Under the pieces are notes generated by a model that made no database searches, was not told the origin of the DNA, and worked only from the letters and a program-made list of their open reading frames with translations. DNA of 64,000 nt from positions 1,497,501 to 1,561,500 of the forward strand of contig NC_088303.1 in assembly GCF_032854445.1 (NCBI RefSeq), in the 5' to 3' direction. This stretch comes from Liolophura sinensis. Taxonomy: Eukaryota > Mollusca > Polyplacophora > Chitonida > Chitonidae. Position numbers and translations under genes: made by a program. This document shows, in pieces, positions 45,511 through 57,450 of the stretch (its first letter is position 1; every line of letters starts with the position of its first letter).

Positions 45511-45714
45511 TATTAAGAGAAGGGGACCTTTGGGAAGTTACTAAGAAACTTTTCCACGTGTGGCCCACAGACATGTACGCTATATTGGTGGAAGACACGT
45601 GTTCAGCGGACACAGTGAGGGGATCAACAAATTCTCTGTCCAAGGCCGAGTTTGCTTCCGCACCTCGTACGTCCTGTACCGATTACAGAACAATTAGACC
45701 ATTTCCGGTTCCAC

Positions 45715-45975
45715 GCGTATTGGATAAAACACGTTAAACGTTTCTGCTGGAGAAACAAGTGTCATCCAGCCCATGTAAATCGGCCAGAGCCGACCTAACG
45801 TATCCAACACTGACTTCAGGCATTGGATCAAACACGTTAAATGTTTCTGCTGGAGAACCGAGTGTCATCCAGCCCATGTAAATCAGCTAGAGCCGACCTA
45901 ACGCACCCAACACTGACCTCAGGCATTGGATGAAACACTTTAAATGTTTCTGCTGGAGAATCGAGCGTCATCGTC
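45715..45975 (+). repeat. 103-bp tandem repeat, 2.6 units
   Basis: Units contain gcattggatcaaacacgtta, aatgtttctgctggagaacc, gagtgtcatccagcccatgt, aaatcagctagagccgacct and cactgacctcag. Homologous to the 95-bp unit at 22.5-23.9 kb with a small length difference. It is an intermediate-size expansion of the S5 end monomer. Confidence 0.92.
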
Positions 45976-46275
45976 TTCAGAAATGAAAAAGGCAGTCAGT
46001 ATTACAGTATCGGCAGTGGAATTGCTTAGGAGCCAGTGGGACAAAGAAGAGAAATCGTCTTTTGTCGCCTTCACATTGTCATGAAGTAGGGAGAGAAAAA
46101 CTGCCGCCATTTGGAACAACCACGGCCTTGAAAAAAAAATCTTCCAACTGATAGTAAAATGATTGCCCGGGTTAACCCTCAAAACAAATGCACATATCTT
46201 CATTCAACGTGAAAACGTAGACATCAAAAAGAAAGTGAGAAAAAAAAGATTGTTAAATTGAATTTATAAGTGTTT
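45976..46275 (+). repeat. segment S6, copy 3
   Basis: Words tcttcagaaatgaaaaaggc, gacaaagaagagaaatcgtc, ggagagaaaaactgccgcca, ccctcaaaacaaatgcacat and atcttcattcaacgtgaaaa match S6 at 25.6 and 35.9 kb. Confidence 0.72.
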
Positions 46276-46479
46276 ATCTCTCACTGAATACCCGTGGCAC
46301 GGTGGATCTTGCCCAGGATTTTCAACCGACTGGTGCAATACTGCGAAAGAGAACCTGGGAAAGGACCTAATATGGCAAGGCAACGAGTGCAAGAATCCGT
46401 GTACCTTTACTAGCGAAACTGACTATAGCTGTAATTGACAGCTGCTTACACACTAGTAAGGCTACCTATTTTTTTCAGA

Positions 46480-46843
46480 CCGGCCCGGACAGCACAGCTG
46501 GTGGAGCGTCCGCTTCGGGACCGGTAGATCCAGGATCAATCCTTGATCGAGTCACACCTAAGACTTTAAAAGAGGAATTTGTAACTTCTTCGCTTGGCGT
46601 TCAGCATGAAGGGGATAGTGCAACGACTGGTTGACCCGTGCCAGTATAATGGCTCGGGCGGGGAGGCTTACTTGCCTTCGGTAAGTCGTCTCAGTGAAGC
46701 AGCACTAAATAAAAATGCGGTGGAAATCCGTCCTGCAACAAGGAGGCACATTACACGTACATGCACCCTAATGATTCCTTCATCGTCATATGACAGAAAA
46801 ATTGTTGAGTACGACGTTAAACCCCAAGCACTCACTCACTCAC
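46480..46843 (+). mobile_element. full-length tRNA-derived SINE, family A
   Basis: Head cggcccggacagcacagctg plus gtggagcgtccgcttcggga; core gcgttcagcatgaaggggat, agtgcaacgactggttgacc; tail catatgacagaaaaattgtt, gagtacgacgttaaacccca and (actc)n. The flanks ttttttcag on both sides (46,470-46,478 and 46,845-46,853) form a plausible target-site duplication. The frame 46,594-46,902 across it is not a gene. Confidence 0.93.
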
Positions 46844-46859
46844 TCTTTTTTCAGTCCTG

Positions 46860-47690
46860 TCTTACTCATCTTTTCCTTATATGGCAAGCATTCGGCTTAT
46901 AAAGCTGCAAACATGCATGAAGCGATGTATAGGACATAAAATCGAACAAGTGTAACTGGCTGCAGTCACGCTGAAACATCTCCTTTTTGGCACTAGACAC
47001 TGCAGAGTTATGACAATTACTGCACTACAAATGTAACTTTCTGACAAATTCCTGAGCACGCAGCTATGCGCCAATCAGTTAAATAAATATATAATCAATG
47101 TAACTTTCAGCCTTAACTTACTCTACGGATAACAAGTGTACAACATGTGTTCTCAACCAGGATTCACGTATTATGTCGTTGCCAAACGTTACGTAACACC
47201 ATAGCTTATCCATTCTAATTCATGATAACACTTGTTTTATGCAAGACGGCCTTTATCTTTATTCTGACAAAAGTATGCTTCTAAAGGAAAAAGGCCACAA
47301 AGATGGCGTGGCGACTTTGCTTGTCCACTGCACTGTGGAGAATGCCTGATAGACCAAGGCAGACATACAGATTTTAAACTTGCTAAAATATGACAAAACT
47401 CTTCACATTATAAAGTTTATATTTTCCATATGAAAACAAACGTTAACCAAAACGATGTTTTTCTGGTTAACGTTGATCTCCATAGTCTTCAGTTGGTGAA
47501 TTTGATCGAGAGTGCATTTTTGGTTATTACCAAGTAACAATGTCTGACTGTCATTAAGGCTTGCATGATTGCTCCGACCAATTTTTATACTTCTGATTCC
47601 GAAATTTACAGAATTGTGCTGGGATTTTGAAATTTGCTCTATCTTATCGTAACTCTCCGGGGCCGATTTCCCGCCTTACCGTACTAGATC
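46860..47690. other. no recognisable feature
   Basis: AT-rich sequence between the SINE and segment S7. No array and no frame over 70 codons. Confidence 0.45.
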
Positions 47691-47850
47691 CTTTCCCTGG
47701 AGTTACACATGTATACAGGCTAATGTGGCTTGGTCTGTACCAGAGAGGATCTGCAGGAGGCACAGCTCGCCCCGGTCAGTAATGAGGGTACACTGGCCAA
47801 TTTTAACACATCGGTATCCCAGTAATGAGCTCTAATATCCATGTTTCAGT
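47691..47850 (+). repeat. segment S7, copy 3
   Basis: Words acaggctaatgtggcttggt, gatctgcaggaggcacagct, cgccccggtcagtaatgagg, gtacactggccaattttaac and cagtaatgagct match 26.19-26.31 kb closely. Confidence 0.9.
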
Positions 47851-48604
47851 AACTTCTAATCTCAGGCTCTGTATCTACATCTTTCGGCAGTCTGTAACAA
47901 GTTTCAGTAACTCCTAACCTCAGGCTCTCTATCTACATCTTTCGGCAGTCTGTAACAAGTTTCAGTAACTCCTAACCTCAGGCTCTCTATCTACATCTTT
48001 CGGCAGTCTGTAACAAGTTTCAGTAACTCCTAACCTCAGGCTCTGTATCTACATCTTTTGGCAGTCTGTAACAAGCTTTAATAACTCCTAACCTCAGGCT
48101 CTCTATCTACATCTTTCGGCAGTCTGTAACAAGTTTCAGTAACTCCTAACCTCAGGCTCTCTATCTACATCTTTCGGCAGTCTGTAACAAGTTTCAATAA
48201 CTCCTAACCTCAGGCTCTCTATCTACATCTTTCGGCAGTCTGTAACAAGTTTCAGTAACTCCTAACCTCAGGCTCTCTATTTACATCTTTCGGCAGTCTG
48301 TAACAAGTTTCAATAACTCCTAACCTCAAGCTCTCTATCTACATCTTTCGGCAGTCTGTAACAAGTTTCAATAACTCCTAACCTCAGGCTCTGTATCTAC
48401 ATCTTTCAGCAGTCTGTAACAAGTTTTAATAACTCCTACCCTCAGGCTCTGTATCTAAATCTTTCAGCAGCCTGTTACAAGTTTTAATAACTCCTAACCT
48501 CAGGCTCTGTATCTACATCTTTCAGCAGTCTGCAACAAGTTTCAGTAACTCCTAACCTCAGGCTCTCTATCTACATCTTTCGGCAGTCTGTAACAAGTTT
48601 AAAC
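47851..48604 (+). repeat. 58-bp tandem array, about 13 units
   Basis: Units of 58 bp: cctcaggctctctatctaca, tctttcggcagtctgtaaca, agtttcagtaactcctaa. The monomer is the single-copy end of S7 at 26.36 and 36.42 kb, so this array was created inside segment S7 in this unit only. Confidence 0.96.
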
Positions 48605-48760
48605 ATTTCATTGACTATATAGTTTCAATGAAAAGGTTTATTTCCGCGGAAAACCTCGATTCACTCGATTCACCCGGATTCACTCATTGTTGAAAAAGAA
48701 ATTATTTGCAAAAATCGTTTACGTGTGAGGGAATATTTTTGTTCAACAGAGTGATTAAGC
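48605..48760 (+). repeat. end of S7 and single copy of the 51-bp monomer
   Basis: acatttcattgactatatag continues S7. Then gcaaaaatcgtttacgtgtg, agggaatatttttgttcaac matches one unit of the 51-bp array at 36.5 kb. Confidence 0.75.
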
Positions 48761-48851
48761 AGCTTATGTGGTAAAAGAAAATTTGAAATCATTGGCCATA
48801 TATACATGCATATCGTGTTACAATGCTCTATTGTCGAAATTCAAACTTTGA

Positions 48852-49120
48852 TTTATTTATTTATTTATTTGATTGGTATTTTACGCCGTACTCAAGAATA
48901 TTTCACTTATAAGACGTCGGCCAGCATTATGGTGGGTGGAAACCGGGCAGAGCCCGAGGGAAATCCACGACCATCCGCAGCTTGCTGCCAGACCTTCCCA
49001 CGTACGGCCGGAGAGGAAGCCAGCATGAGCTGGACTTGAACTCGCAACGACCGCATTGGTGAGAGACTCTTGGGTCATTACGCTGTGCTAGCGCGCTAAC
49101 CAACTGAGCCACGGAGGACG
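48852..49120 (-). mobile_element. near full-length tRNA-derived SINE, family B
   Basis: On the minus strand: head cgtggctcagttggttagcg with A-box spacing, gttgcgagttcaagtccagc (B box), body gaaggtctggcagcaagctg, gggctctgcccggtttccac, ccaccataatgctggccgac, tail caaataaataaataaa. Flanking words tcaaactttga (48,841-48,851) and tcagactttga (49,124-49,134) look like a target-site duplication with one mismatch. Frames on either strand here are SINE by-products. Confidence 0.92.
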
Positions 49121-49789
49121 CTTTCAGACTTTGAAGCTAGATGGCTGTAGTCTGTTCCTTTTAAGGTTTTTAACAACCTCTACTGACCAATCTGTTGAAC
49201 ATCAATATAATTGCATGGAAACTGTAGTTAGTTGTTTTTTCCAGTTCCTAATGTTAAGTCTCGTACGCTTGTTTTTGAGACGCAGGCTTCATTACCTCCG
49301 ATAACGTCAGAATTGATTAAAAACAAGTGGCGTGTGTAATAATGGGCAGAGGGCAATACATTTTTGGCGTCCAAAACTAGCTTATGAACATTATCTTCAT
49401 GAATGAGAAAACTTATTCCAACTGCATTCCATTTGCAATAATATAGATATTCAACATATCGATGTGTAGAGCTTGTGGTTGTACTTGTCACTAATATATA
49501 CATGTAAAGAGATAAGTTAAAAGAAACAGATTTTAAAAAACGGCATTTACGTATAAAGAAATAAATATTTTAAATACGCAAAGAAAATTGTCTTCCATTT
49601 GTCAAAAATGTCGACTAACATGAGACTTATTTTGTTCTAATTCTAGACCTCTAACGTCTAATAAACTGCAATTAACATCACTGCATTTTTTTGAACTCTA
49701 ATTCTGCTGAAGCTCTGGTGCTAATATTGCTAATATTTATATACTTACATGAACAGCAGGAATAAAATCCTGGCTGAGGTAAATTGCTA

Positions 49790-49870
49790 ATAGGTCGTAT
49801 TACATTGGTTACGGGTGACCATTTGCCTGCTATCACACTGTCGTTGTTGCTCCGGTTTTACTTTCTATCT
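49790..49870 (-). mobile_element. MITE-like element, copy 2 (partial, inverted)
   Basis: taggtcgtattacattggtt, gggtgaccatttgcctgcta, tcacactgtcgttgttgctc and cggttttactttc are the reverse complement of the copy at 8.63 kb and of the left half of the copy at 61.83 kb. Only one terminal repeat is present. Confidence 0.7.
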
Positions 49871-50094
49871 TTAATTATATTATAAGCTGCATTCATATAA
49901 GCAACATCCATAAATTAATTTTACTTTAGGATGGAAAAATACCGCGGTTTGGTTAAACGTTAGTAACCTTACATTAGGGATGTATTATAGTTTCTTACTA
50001 ATGTTTCAGACCAATGCCACGTTTTTAAATAATGTTAATTTACTTAATGCCATTTTCGCTTGTACACCATTTGTTTTTTCCAATTCTTTAACAT

Positions 50095-50330
50095 GGCGAC
50101 TCCATGGTAACGAATTGGAGTTTTGCGGGAATTTAATCAAAAAAACTTTAAAAGTCCAGACCACTTCTATCTTTACAAAGAACTCAGCAATGGCCTAGAT
50201 GACTTCCCTTCGGCACAAAAAAGGCCAATTTATGTGAACAGTCGCGTGTTACCTGGGCATTTCTTTGGAGCAAATTTTATCTTAAGACCTTATCTCCTTT
50301 GTTCCAAGGAGTATTGTTTCAATAAGAACT
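50095..50330 (+). repeat. segment S2, copy 3
   Basis: Words gggaatttaatcaaaaaaac, aactcagcaatggcctagat, gacttcccttcggcacaaaa, gcaaattttatcttaagacc and ttgttccaaggagtattg. Copies are at 21.2, 39.3 and 61.6 kb. Frames at 49,980-50,198 and 50,123-50,413 cross it but match nothing I recognise. Confidence 0.78.
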
Positions 50331-50954
50331 GGATTCATATTTCCAAATTACATGGATTAAAAAGAAGCCTGCTTCGATTTAGAACAGTCATCAATAATGG
50401 AGAAACAAAATGAAGATGTTCCTTTTGACAGTATAAAGCTCTGCTTCATTTGACGTTTATATCATGTTTTCATGCTACATAAATTATATGAATCATAAGT
50501 CTATAAGCATTCAGTACAAAGTAACGCGTTAGGATTACAAAACTCACCCGACGACACAAGTCAATCCTCAACGCGTTCCGCCGGTGCGATTTGTCATATC
50601 GACTGGATGAACTAAAGTTTCCATTCCTTACGATTCGTACCTCTTGACTACAATCGCTTGACAGATCACACAGGCGCAATCCGGCACGTGTAAATACGGC
50701 TTAAGAATAACCGTCTATTTTAGAATATTTGGACATGGTTGGAGTGTCGCTGGAAATTCTGGCCGTCTACTTAAAGGGATCTATTGCAGCGGTGTCCTCA
50801 AAACTGCGCTCAGCAAACACTGCCATGTCGTGGTATCATCTCATGTTACTCTCTGTTTCCCTCCTCCCGCCTTTTAACGCGTGATCCGTGAACTGATGAA
50901 CATGTACTCCTTTATAACATTTCAAAAATTTTGCTTCAACTCACAAATTTGACC

Positions 50955-51300
50955 ATACATAAACCCGGTTGCAACCTACCATTCTTTACGTCTATTATCT
51001 ATTATAATCATGCACTTACATTAAGACAGAAAAGCGTATCCGGCTACAAGCCTGATCACTGTTAACATTTAATTCCTTCTGATATATACTTTTCGAAATA
51101 AATCACATACCCCTGAGATACATTGTTCTAAATATAGACTTAAGGAAACTTTATTGGGAGCAGCTTTTATATCCGAGCAACGGGACTATAAACAGAGGTA
51201 TTAGCCATGTTACATGAGCTGTAAGGGCGGTCTCAAGGGTTTTTATCATTAGTAACAACTCAGACAAATGTCTGTCAGGTTAGTCTCTTATACGGAGCGT
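50955..51300 (+). repeat. segment S3, copy 2
   Basis: Words cacttacattaagacagaaa, gatatatacttttcgaaata, cttttatatccgagcaacgg, gactataaacagaggtatta, ctgtaagggcggtctcaagg, cattagtaacaactcagaca and gtctgtcaggttagtctctt match S3 at 40.1 and 57.1 kb. It lies 10.8-10.9 kb after the first copy, the same spacing as S2. Confidence 0.88.
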
Positions 51301-51679
51301 GTTATTTTAGTGCAACACATGTGTGTGTGGGGAGGGGGGGGGGGGGGAGATTAATTTGTAATGGCGTTTCCCCATCCAAGTTGAATGATGCGCGCCAATA
51401 AGGGAACGTTGAATAAATTATTTTCCCAAGTAAACTGCCAATTGAGGCTGCTTTACATAAATGTCCAGTACCCGAGAGAACTAAGCCTTCACACAGCTGT
51501 CGTAAAGAACACCGATGGTATAAGGATACACGCGTGGACAGTAAAGAGGGGGAATGTTAACACATTGAGCCCACAGAAAATGCTAGACTTTCACCCTTGA
51601 CAAATTACGCATGTTCAAACAACGATAGATAACATTTCAAGACATGCTTGGGTACACCGTTAAGTACACATTTTAAGTG

Positions 51680-52108
51680 TTAGGATCTGTAGCAGCGAGT
51701 GAGAAAATTTGCAACAGCCTGAAAAACTTTGTTGTGATTTCTCACCGGTTTTAAAACCGTGTCTTCTGACGGGTTCCTAACACCCACACGACTTAATTCT
51801 GCGTAAAATACGCGCCTGGCGTCAATATGACGTCTACAACGAAAAAGAACATGCGCAACAGTATCTTTTACAAAACATTCCTCACAATGACCGATGTCAT
51901 GGAGATTGAATTTATGCAAATAGCTGTTTGTTTTAATGTGACCAGACAAGAGTCTAAATACGAGTATTTCGTCACAGCGACAGTTGAGAGAGAGATTGTA
52001 GCTTACAGAGATTTGAGGGTTGTGAGAATAAAAGAATCTTCCTGTAACTGCAACGCGTTGGTAGTATGCTTCTGTAAACAAGGACAGAGACACGTCATCT
52101 GTGTTCAT
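51680..52108 (-). pseudogene. 3'-terminal fragment of a non-LTR (LINE) retrotransposon ORF
   Basis: The minus-strand frame of 142 codons contains ILVFRLLSGHIKTNSYLHKF, then HDIGHCEECFVKDTVAHVLF and RCRRHIDARRVFY. This is the Cys-rich C-terminal region that follows reverse transcriptase in several LINE clades (R..GH......L then C..C....T..H.L..C). The annotated Met lies inside segment S4, so the LINE part probably begins around 52,080 and the insertion is 5' truncated. No reverse transcriptase palm is present. The equivalent place in the 40-41 kb unit has no such fragment. Confidence 0.82.
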
Positions 52109-52320
52109 ACCTGTGCGTCATCTATTGTAGGCTACGGGGAGAGAAGAGGAGAATGGCCTGCCCTGAAATAGTCAAATGTAACCAATGTGTGTGGAGAGCG
52201 TGTAGCCGCATGAGGCCGAAAGGTGGATTGAATTAAACCACGAGACAGAAAGTGTGCAGTGGCCAATGAGACAATATTTCATAACGAAATTCTATATTCA
52301 TATTTTCTATGGAGAAATTG
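52080..52320 (+). repeat. segment S4, copy 4 (diverged)
   Basis: Words acagagacacgtcatctgtg, aaccaatgtgtgtggagagc, tggattgaattaaaccacga, gacagaaagtgtgcagtggc and caatatttcataacgaaatt, then ctatattcatattttc, align with S4 elsewhere. Confidence 0.78.
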
Positions 52321-52504
52321 TAAATCTCTCGGAGATTACTTAGAAAGAAATAGTTTTTTCTTCTTATGCCAGTGCTCAATAGGGTCATGCATAATGTCAC
52401 GATTATATATTCGCCTTTGTATTTTTAAATGTTTCTGTAATTTTTGCAGTGAAGAATATGCGGTGGCTTCTGATATTCAAGCAGTGCGTGTTGAATGCAG
52501 ACGT

Positions 52505-52640
52505 CGGTGACCAAGTTTGAGATTTTCCGGATTAAGATTCTACATTTCTCACAATTCACTGATGGTAAAAACAGAATATGGCAACATGTTTGTGGGACGG
52601 TTATTCATTCCGTCTAGAGGTAAACAGTCGACACGCCAAA
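52505..52640 (+). repeat. segment S5 start, copy 4
   Basis: Words ctacatttctcacaattcac, tgatggtaaaaacagaatat, ggcaacatgtttgtgggacg and gtaaacagtcgacacgccaa parallel 44.80-44.91 kb. The next array is made of copies of this stretch. Confidence 0.8.
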
Positions 52641-54472
52641 CAGAATTAAATAAGTATAAGATTCCAGACTTTTCTCACAATTCGCAATCCAAAGAATATG
52701 TAAACATGTATATGGGACAGTTCTAGCTTTCCGTCAAGATGTAAACAATCGTCACGCCAAATAGTATTAAAATAGTATAAGATTCCAGACTTTTCTCACA
52801 ATTCGCAATCCAAAGAATATGTAAACATGTATATGGGACAGTTCTAGCTTTCCGTCAAGATGTAAACAATCGTCATGCCAAATAGTATTAAAATAGTATA
52901 AGATTCCAGACTTTTCTCACAATTCGCAATCCAAAGAATATGTAAACATGTATATGGGACAGTTCTAGCTTTCCGTCAAGATGTAAACAATCGTCATGCC
53001 AAATAGTATTAAAATAGTATAAGAATCCAGACTTTTCTCACAATTCGCAATCCAAAGAATATGTAAACATGTATATGGGACAGTTCTAGCTTTCCGTCAA
53101 GATGTAAACAATCGTCATGCCAAATAGTATTAAAATAGTATAAGATTCCAGACTTTTCTCACAATTCGCAATCCAAAGAATATGCAAACATGTATATGGG
53201 ACAGTTCTAGCTTTCCGTCAAGATGTAAACAATCGTCATGCCAAATAGTATTAAAATAGTATAAGAATCCAGACTTTTCTCACAATTCGCAATCCAAAGA
53301 ATATGCAAACATGTATATGGGACAGTTCTAGCTTTCCGTCAAGATGTAAACAATCGTCATGCCAAATAGTATTAAAATAGTATAAGAATCCAGACTTTTC
53401 TCACAATTCGCAATCCAAAGAATATGCAAACATGTATATGGGACAGTTCTAGCTTTCCGTCAAGATGTAAACAATCGTCATGCCAAATAGTATTAAAATA
53501 GTATAAGAGTCCAGACTTTTCTCACAATTCGCAATCCAAAGAATATGCAAACATGTATATGGGACAGTTCTAGCTTTCCGTCAAGATGTAAACAATCGTC
53601 ATGCCAAATAGTATTAAAATAGTATAAGAATCCAGACTTTTCTCACAATTCGCAATCCAAAGAATATGCAAACATGTATATGGGACAGTTCTAGCTTTCC
53701 GTCAAGATGTAAACAATCGTCATGCCAAATAGTATTAAAATAGTATAAGAATCCAGACTTTTCTCACAATTCGCAATCCAAAGAATATGCAAACATGTAT
53801 ATGGGACAGTTCTAGCTTTCCGTCAAGATGTAAACAATCGTCATGCCAAATAGTATTAAAATAGTATAAGAATCCAGACTTTTCTCACAATTCGCAATCC
53901 AAAGAATATGCAAACATGTATATGGGACAGTTATAGCTTTCCGCCAAGATGTAAACAATCGTCATGCCAAATAGTATTAAAATAGTATAAGAATCCAGAC
54001 TTTTCTCACAATTCGCAATCCAAAGAATATGCAAACATGTATATGGGACAGTTCTAGCTTTCCGTCAAGATGTAAACAATCGTCATGCCAAATAGTATTA
54101 AAATAGTATAAGAATCCAGACTTTTCTCACAATTCGCAATCCAAAGAATATGCAAACATGTATATGGGACAGTTATAGCTTTCCGCCAAGATGTAAACAA
54201 TCGTCATGCCAAATAGTATTAAAATAGTATAAGAATCCAGACTTTTCTCACAATTCGCAATCCAAAGAATATGCAAACATGTATATGGGACAGTTATAGC
54301 TTTCCGCCAAGATGTAAACAATCGTCATGCCAAATAGTATTAAAATAGTATAAGAATCCAGACTTTTCTCACAATTCGCAATCCAAAGAATATGCAAACA
54401 TGTATATGGGACAGTTATAGCTTTCCGCCAAGATGTAAACAATCGTCATGCCAAATAGTATTAAAATAGCAA
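52630..54472 (+). repeat. 121-bp tandem array, about 15 units
   Basis: Units of 121 bp: attcgcaatccaaagaatat, gcaaacatgtatatgggaca, gttctagctttccgtcaaga, tgtaaacaatcgtcatgcca, aatagtattaaaatagtata, agaatccagacttttctcac. Units are nearly identical, indicating very recent expansion. Left-most units have gtaaacatg and right-most have gttatagctttccgcca, so variants are ordered along the array. The monomer derives from the start of S5. Minus-strand frames of 64 codons recur once per unit and are not genes. Confidence 0.97.
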
Positions 54473-54910
54473 AAGAATTTTGCTGATGTGTTGTCATTTT
54501 AGGACTAAAGAAAACCGTCACAATTTTGTAAGCGTAAGTGATGTCATTATCTCCTTTAATATCATTTACGCTGCCCACTTCAGCACTTGCACATCAGATA
54601 TAAATGCTAATTCCCCAGAACAGTTCAGCACAAAAACTGTTCATCGTCGGAAGCTGCATGGCATTCCAATCACCTTTCATTTAGATCCGAGAATTAACGT
54701 TGTCAGAGGATGACCTTGAAGCCGCGTAAACCTCCTCGATACGCTGCCCGTGGATGTGTAAATCTGCAAATCTTGAGCTCATTCGGCGGAGTGGAGGTTA
54801 CATATATACTGGTCTGTTTGACATGGTGTCTAACACAATAAACCTTTCCAACACAACCAGCGCTGACCTCAGGCATTGGTTAGAACACGCCCATTAATCT
54901 GTCCGTGTGA
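54473..54910 (+). repeat. segment S5 (3' half), copy 4
   Basis: Words cgtaagtgatgtcattatct, cctttaatatcatttac, tataaatgctaattcccc, gaattaacgttgtcagagga, tgaccttgaagccgcgtaaa, gcccgtggatgtg, aaatctgcaaatcttgagct and gcgctgacctcaggcattgg closely match 26.9-27.3 kb. It contains one unit of the 95-bp monomer. Confidence 0.9.
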
Positions 54911-55244
54911 TTTAGTCTGAACCAACATAACGGATACAGGTGTGGCCGCACACAGCAGAGTGCTGTACGTGTTGAACTCTTTAATAACACTAGACACAAA
55001 ACCTGATCTGAGAATTCATGTCTTTGAAATGATAGGGTGAGGTGAATATTCATTGACAGTGTAAAGATTCAAGAATTTGTGTCTGTTCTTAAACGTGAGG
55101 TACTGTAAATATCAGAAAGACATTTGTAATGATCTGGTGCATAGATAATAAGAGAATGACAATTTCACTGCGTTGTGTTTTCACAACAAATCATTCTGTC
55201 CATGTAAAAAAAGCACATTGCTTGGGTAACAGGTTCAAGGAAAT

Positions 55245-55409
55245 GAATGAGTGAGCGTTTGGGGTTTAACGTCGTACTTAACAGTTTTTCAGTCATATGA
55301 CGACGAAGGAGTCCGTAGAGTGCACATAATGTGCTTCCTCGTTGCAGGACGAGCTTCCACTTCTCTTTTATCCAGTGCTGCTTCACTAAGACGCCTTACC
55401 GAAGGCATT
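55245..55409 (-). mobile_element. SINE family A 3' fragment, minus orientation
   Basis: gaatgagtgagcgtttgggg, tttaacgtcgtacttaacag, tttttcagtcatatgacgac, gcaggacgagcttccac, tgcttcactaagacgcctta, ccgaaggcatt. Only the tail half is present; it is directly followed by S1. Confidence 0.9.
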
Positions 55410-55411
55410 TA

Positions 55412-55570
55412 AGAACTAAACAAGTATAAAAAGTACGAAAATAAGACGGCACCATGCAAAGAGAAGCATTCAGCAGTTTTCAAAGATGTTGGAAAAACGC
55501 AAGATATGTTCTAGGCGACTGAGTGAAATCAGTAGGCCTATTCAAATCGTGCACCATGCTGGAATACCAG
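55412..55570 (+). repeat. segment S1, copy 3
   Basis: Words agaagcattcagcagttttc, aaagatgttggaaaaacgca, agatatgttctaggcgactg and agtgaaatcagtaggcctat match S1 at 0.95 and 16.8 kb. Confidence 0.7.
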
Positions 55571-56149
55571 TTGTCAATAACAAAATATATATTCCATGAG
55601 ACAGATTTATAGTCAAAAATGGAAAAGTTAAGTTTCACTAAAAGATCAGAAGTCAGTTGTCTTTTGTAAAATCACAGTGTACTTTATCCTTGCTGAGAAA
55701 AACGACTGAAGGTATCTTTTTCTCTATATAGGTTTAGGTATTGAAGAATTTTAACCAGAAACCTTGAGAAGCCTGGTAACTTGGCATGGCTCGGGCACAT
55801 TGGATGTGATTAAGGAACATTCGCGTTGCAAGAGCATCGCAAAGCCAAAGGACACATGATGGCTCGCTAATGTCACGAATTTCTTTCCATAAACCATGAG
55901 ATTTGGTGTAGTGAAATGAAATTACAAACAAACCCCATGAAGAAGTTAAGTTTATTTCTTAGAAAAAAGGTTTTAGTTAAAAAAAAAGACTCACACTGTT
56001 CCGGAAGAAACTTTCCTGTGGATTTTACAGAATTAAGTTGCGTTCACAACATTATCAGGGCAGATAATGTGTCCTGACCAAGTTGTGATGATCTTACACG
56101 ACATATTAGAGGGCAACTGACAAAGTTATGTTCTATGACGTAATCAGTG

Positions 56150-56510
56150 TTACGTGGTTTTAAATGTGATGATAGCACTGGGGCAAGTCTCGTCTACGGA
56201 CAAGTGGATTAGTAAACCAGACCTCAAGGGTCAGCTTTCACCCTCTAATAAAATACACGATAGTAGAAAAAAATGAAGAGAACTGGACAATAGCTGACAC
56301 AAATCACATGCGTAATAAATGCGTCTGTTACAGCAGAAACTTTGAGATTAAGCGTGTATAAGTATCCGGTAAGGCAGCAGAGAAAGAATACGAGGTCAGA
56401 GGTTGACTAGTCAAGCAGCTGTTGTAATTGGAGCCTCAAACACAGCCACGAGCTATCTCAGTGATATATTATAGCAGAGTGCTGTCATAACTCTGAAAAA
56501 ATCAACTACT
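56150..56510 (+). repeat. segment S8, copy 2
   Basis: Counterpart of 35.45-35.86 kb by the ordered words gtggattagtaaaccagacc, catgcgtaat and cagtgatatattata. Non-coding. Confidence 0.65.
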
Positions 56511-57059
56511 TGCCCTGATGATAGAGACACGATTCCATCAACCACGCTGACTAGACCTGAGCGATAGGTTTCATCGTCTGCATGGGTGAAAACTTCAATT
56601 TCTTACGATTTGTCGACTAAAATGTACCATGTACAAGATATATGTCTGTTTTGCGTCATATATCCACTTTATGTTGCCTGATTATCCAAGAAATGCTTTT
56701 GTCGCCTGTCATCTGAAATAGAGTCTTGCTAACCCATGGGTCACGCAAATAGTACCACCATCTGACTGAACTGATTTACATGTCACGACTAAAATGATAT
56801 AGCCGAGCGTCCTGAAAACTGCGTCCAGCACAGACCGCAATGTGGTGGGAAATGTAGCCTTATATTCTCATGTTACTCCCTGATTGACTCCCCTTGCCGT
56901 GTATTATGTGACATGTACATGTAACCAAGTTACATGTACATGTATTCTTTCCCTGACAAAATAAGTGAAGGCCTTTTATTCGAACTACATGTAATTTCAA
57001 GATTTTGATAAACCCGTTGAACTCGAAGCAATAAATATGGTGACAAAGAAACCAGACTG

Positions 57060-57450
57060 AAACATTCAGTCTGGTTGAATTTAAATTCTATATTCAGATA
57101 ATTGCATTAAGATACGGAAGCTCTTATTGGCTACAAATCTTGCCAACATTAAGCATCATTTCTTACTCTTACACTGTACATATACTTTGCCACGAAACAA
57201 ATCAATTACGCAGAAATATTTTAGTTTAAAAAAAGGATTGAACTCAGATTGATGTATATAGGGCTACAGCTGTTATATCCGCGTAAAAAGGCGCATAATA
57301 TAGCGGTATTAACCGTGTGACGTCAGCTGTAATTGCTGTCTGTTGGAATTTTCTCATTCGTAACAACACAGATGCGTGCCTGTCAGATAAGCCTTTCCTT
57401 ACATCGCTTTATGAGATATGACGACTGGTGTTTACCTGAAATACAAGGCC
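57060..57450 (+). repeat. segment S3, copy 3
   Basis: Words aattctatattcagataatt, gcattaagatacgg, gctgttatatccgcg, tagcggtattaaccgtgtga, cgtcagctgtaattgctgtc, cattcgtaacaacacagatg and ctgtcagataagcctttcct match S3 at 40.1 and 51.0 kb. Its position does not fit the simple 10.8-kb spacing. Confidence 0.83.

Noticed and set aside
45432-45737. 101-codon open frame
   Set aside because: It starts in a degenerate SINE tail and ends in the 103-bp repeat; no domain seen.
48852-49120. Possible tRNA gene on the minus strand (A and B box words present)
   Set aside because: It is the head of SINE B, with the SINE body and A/T-rich tail attached and a target-site duplication around it.
51332-51351. Poly-G tract as a G-quadruplex or regulatory element
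   Set aside because: A single homopolymer-like run; it may be slippage or sequencing error and has no supporting context.
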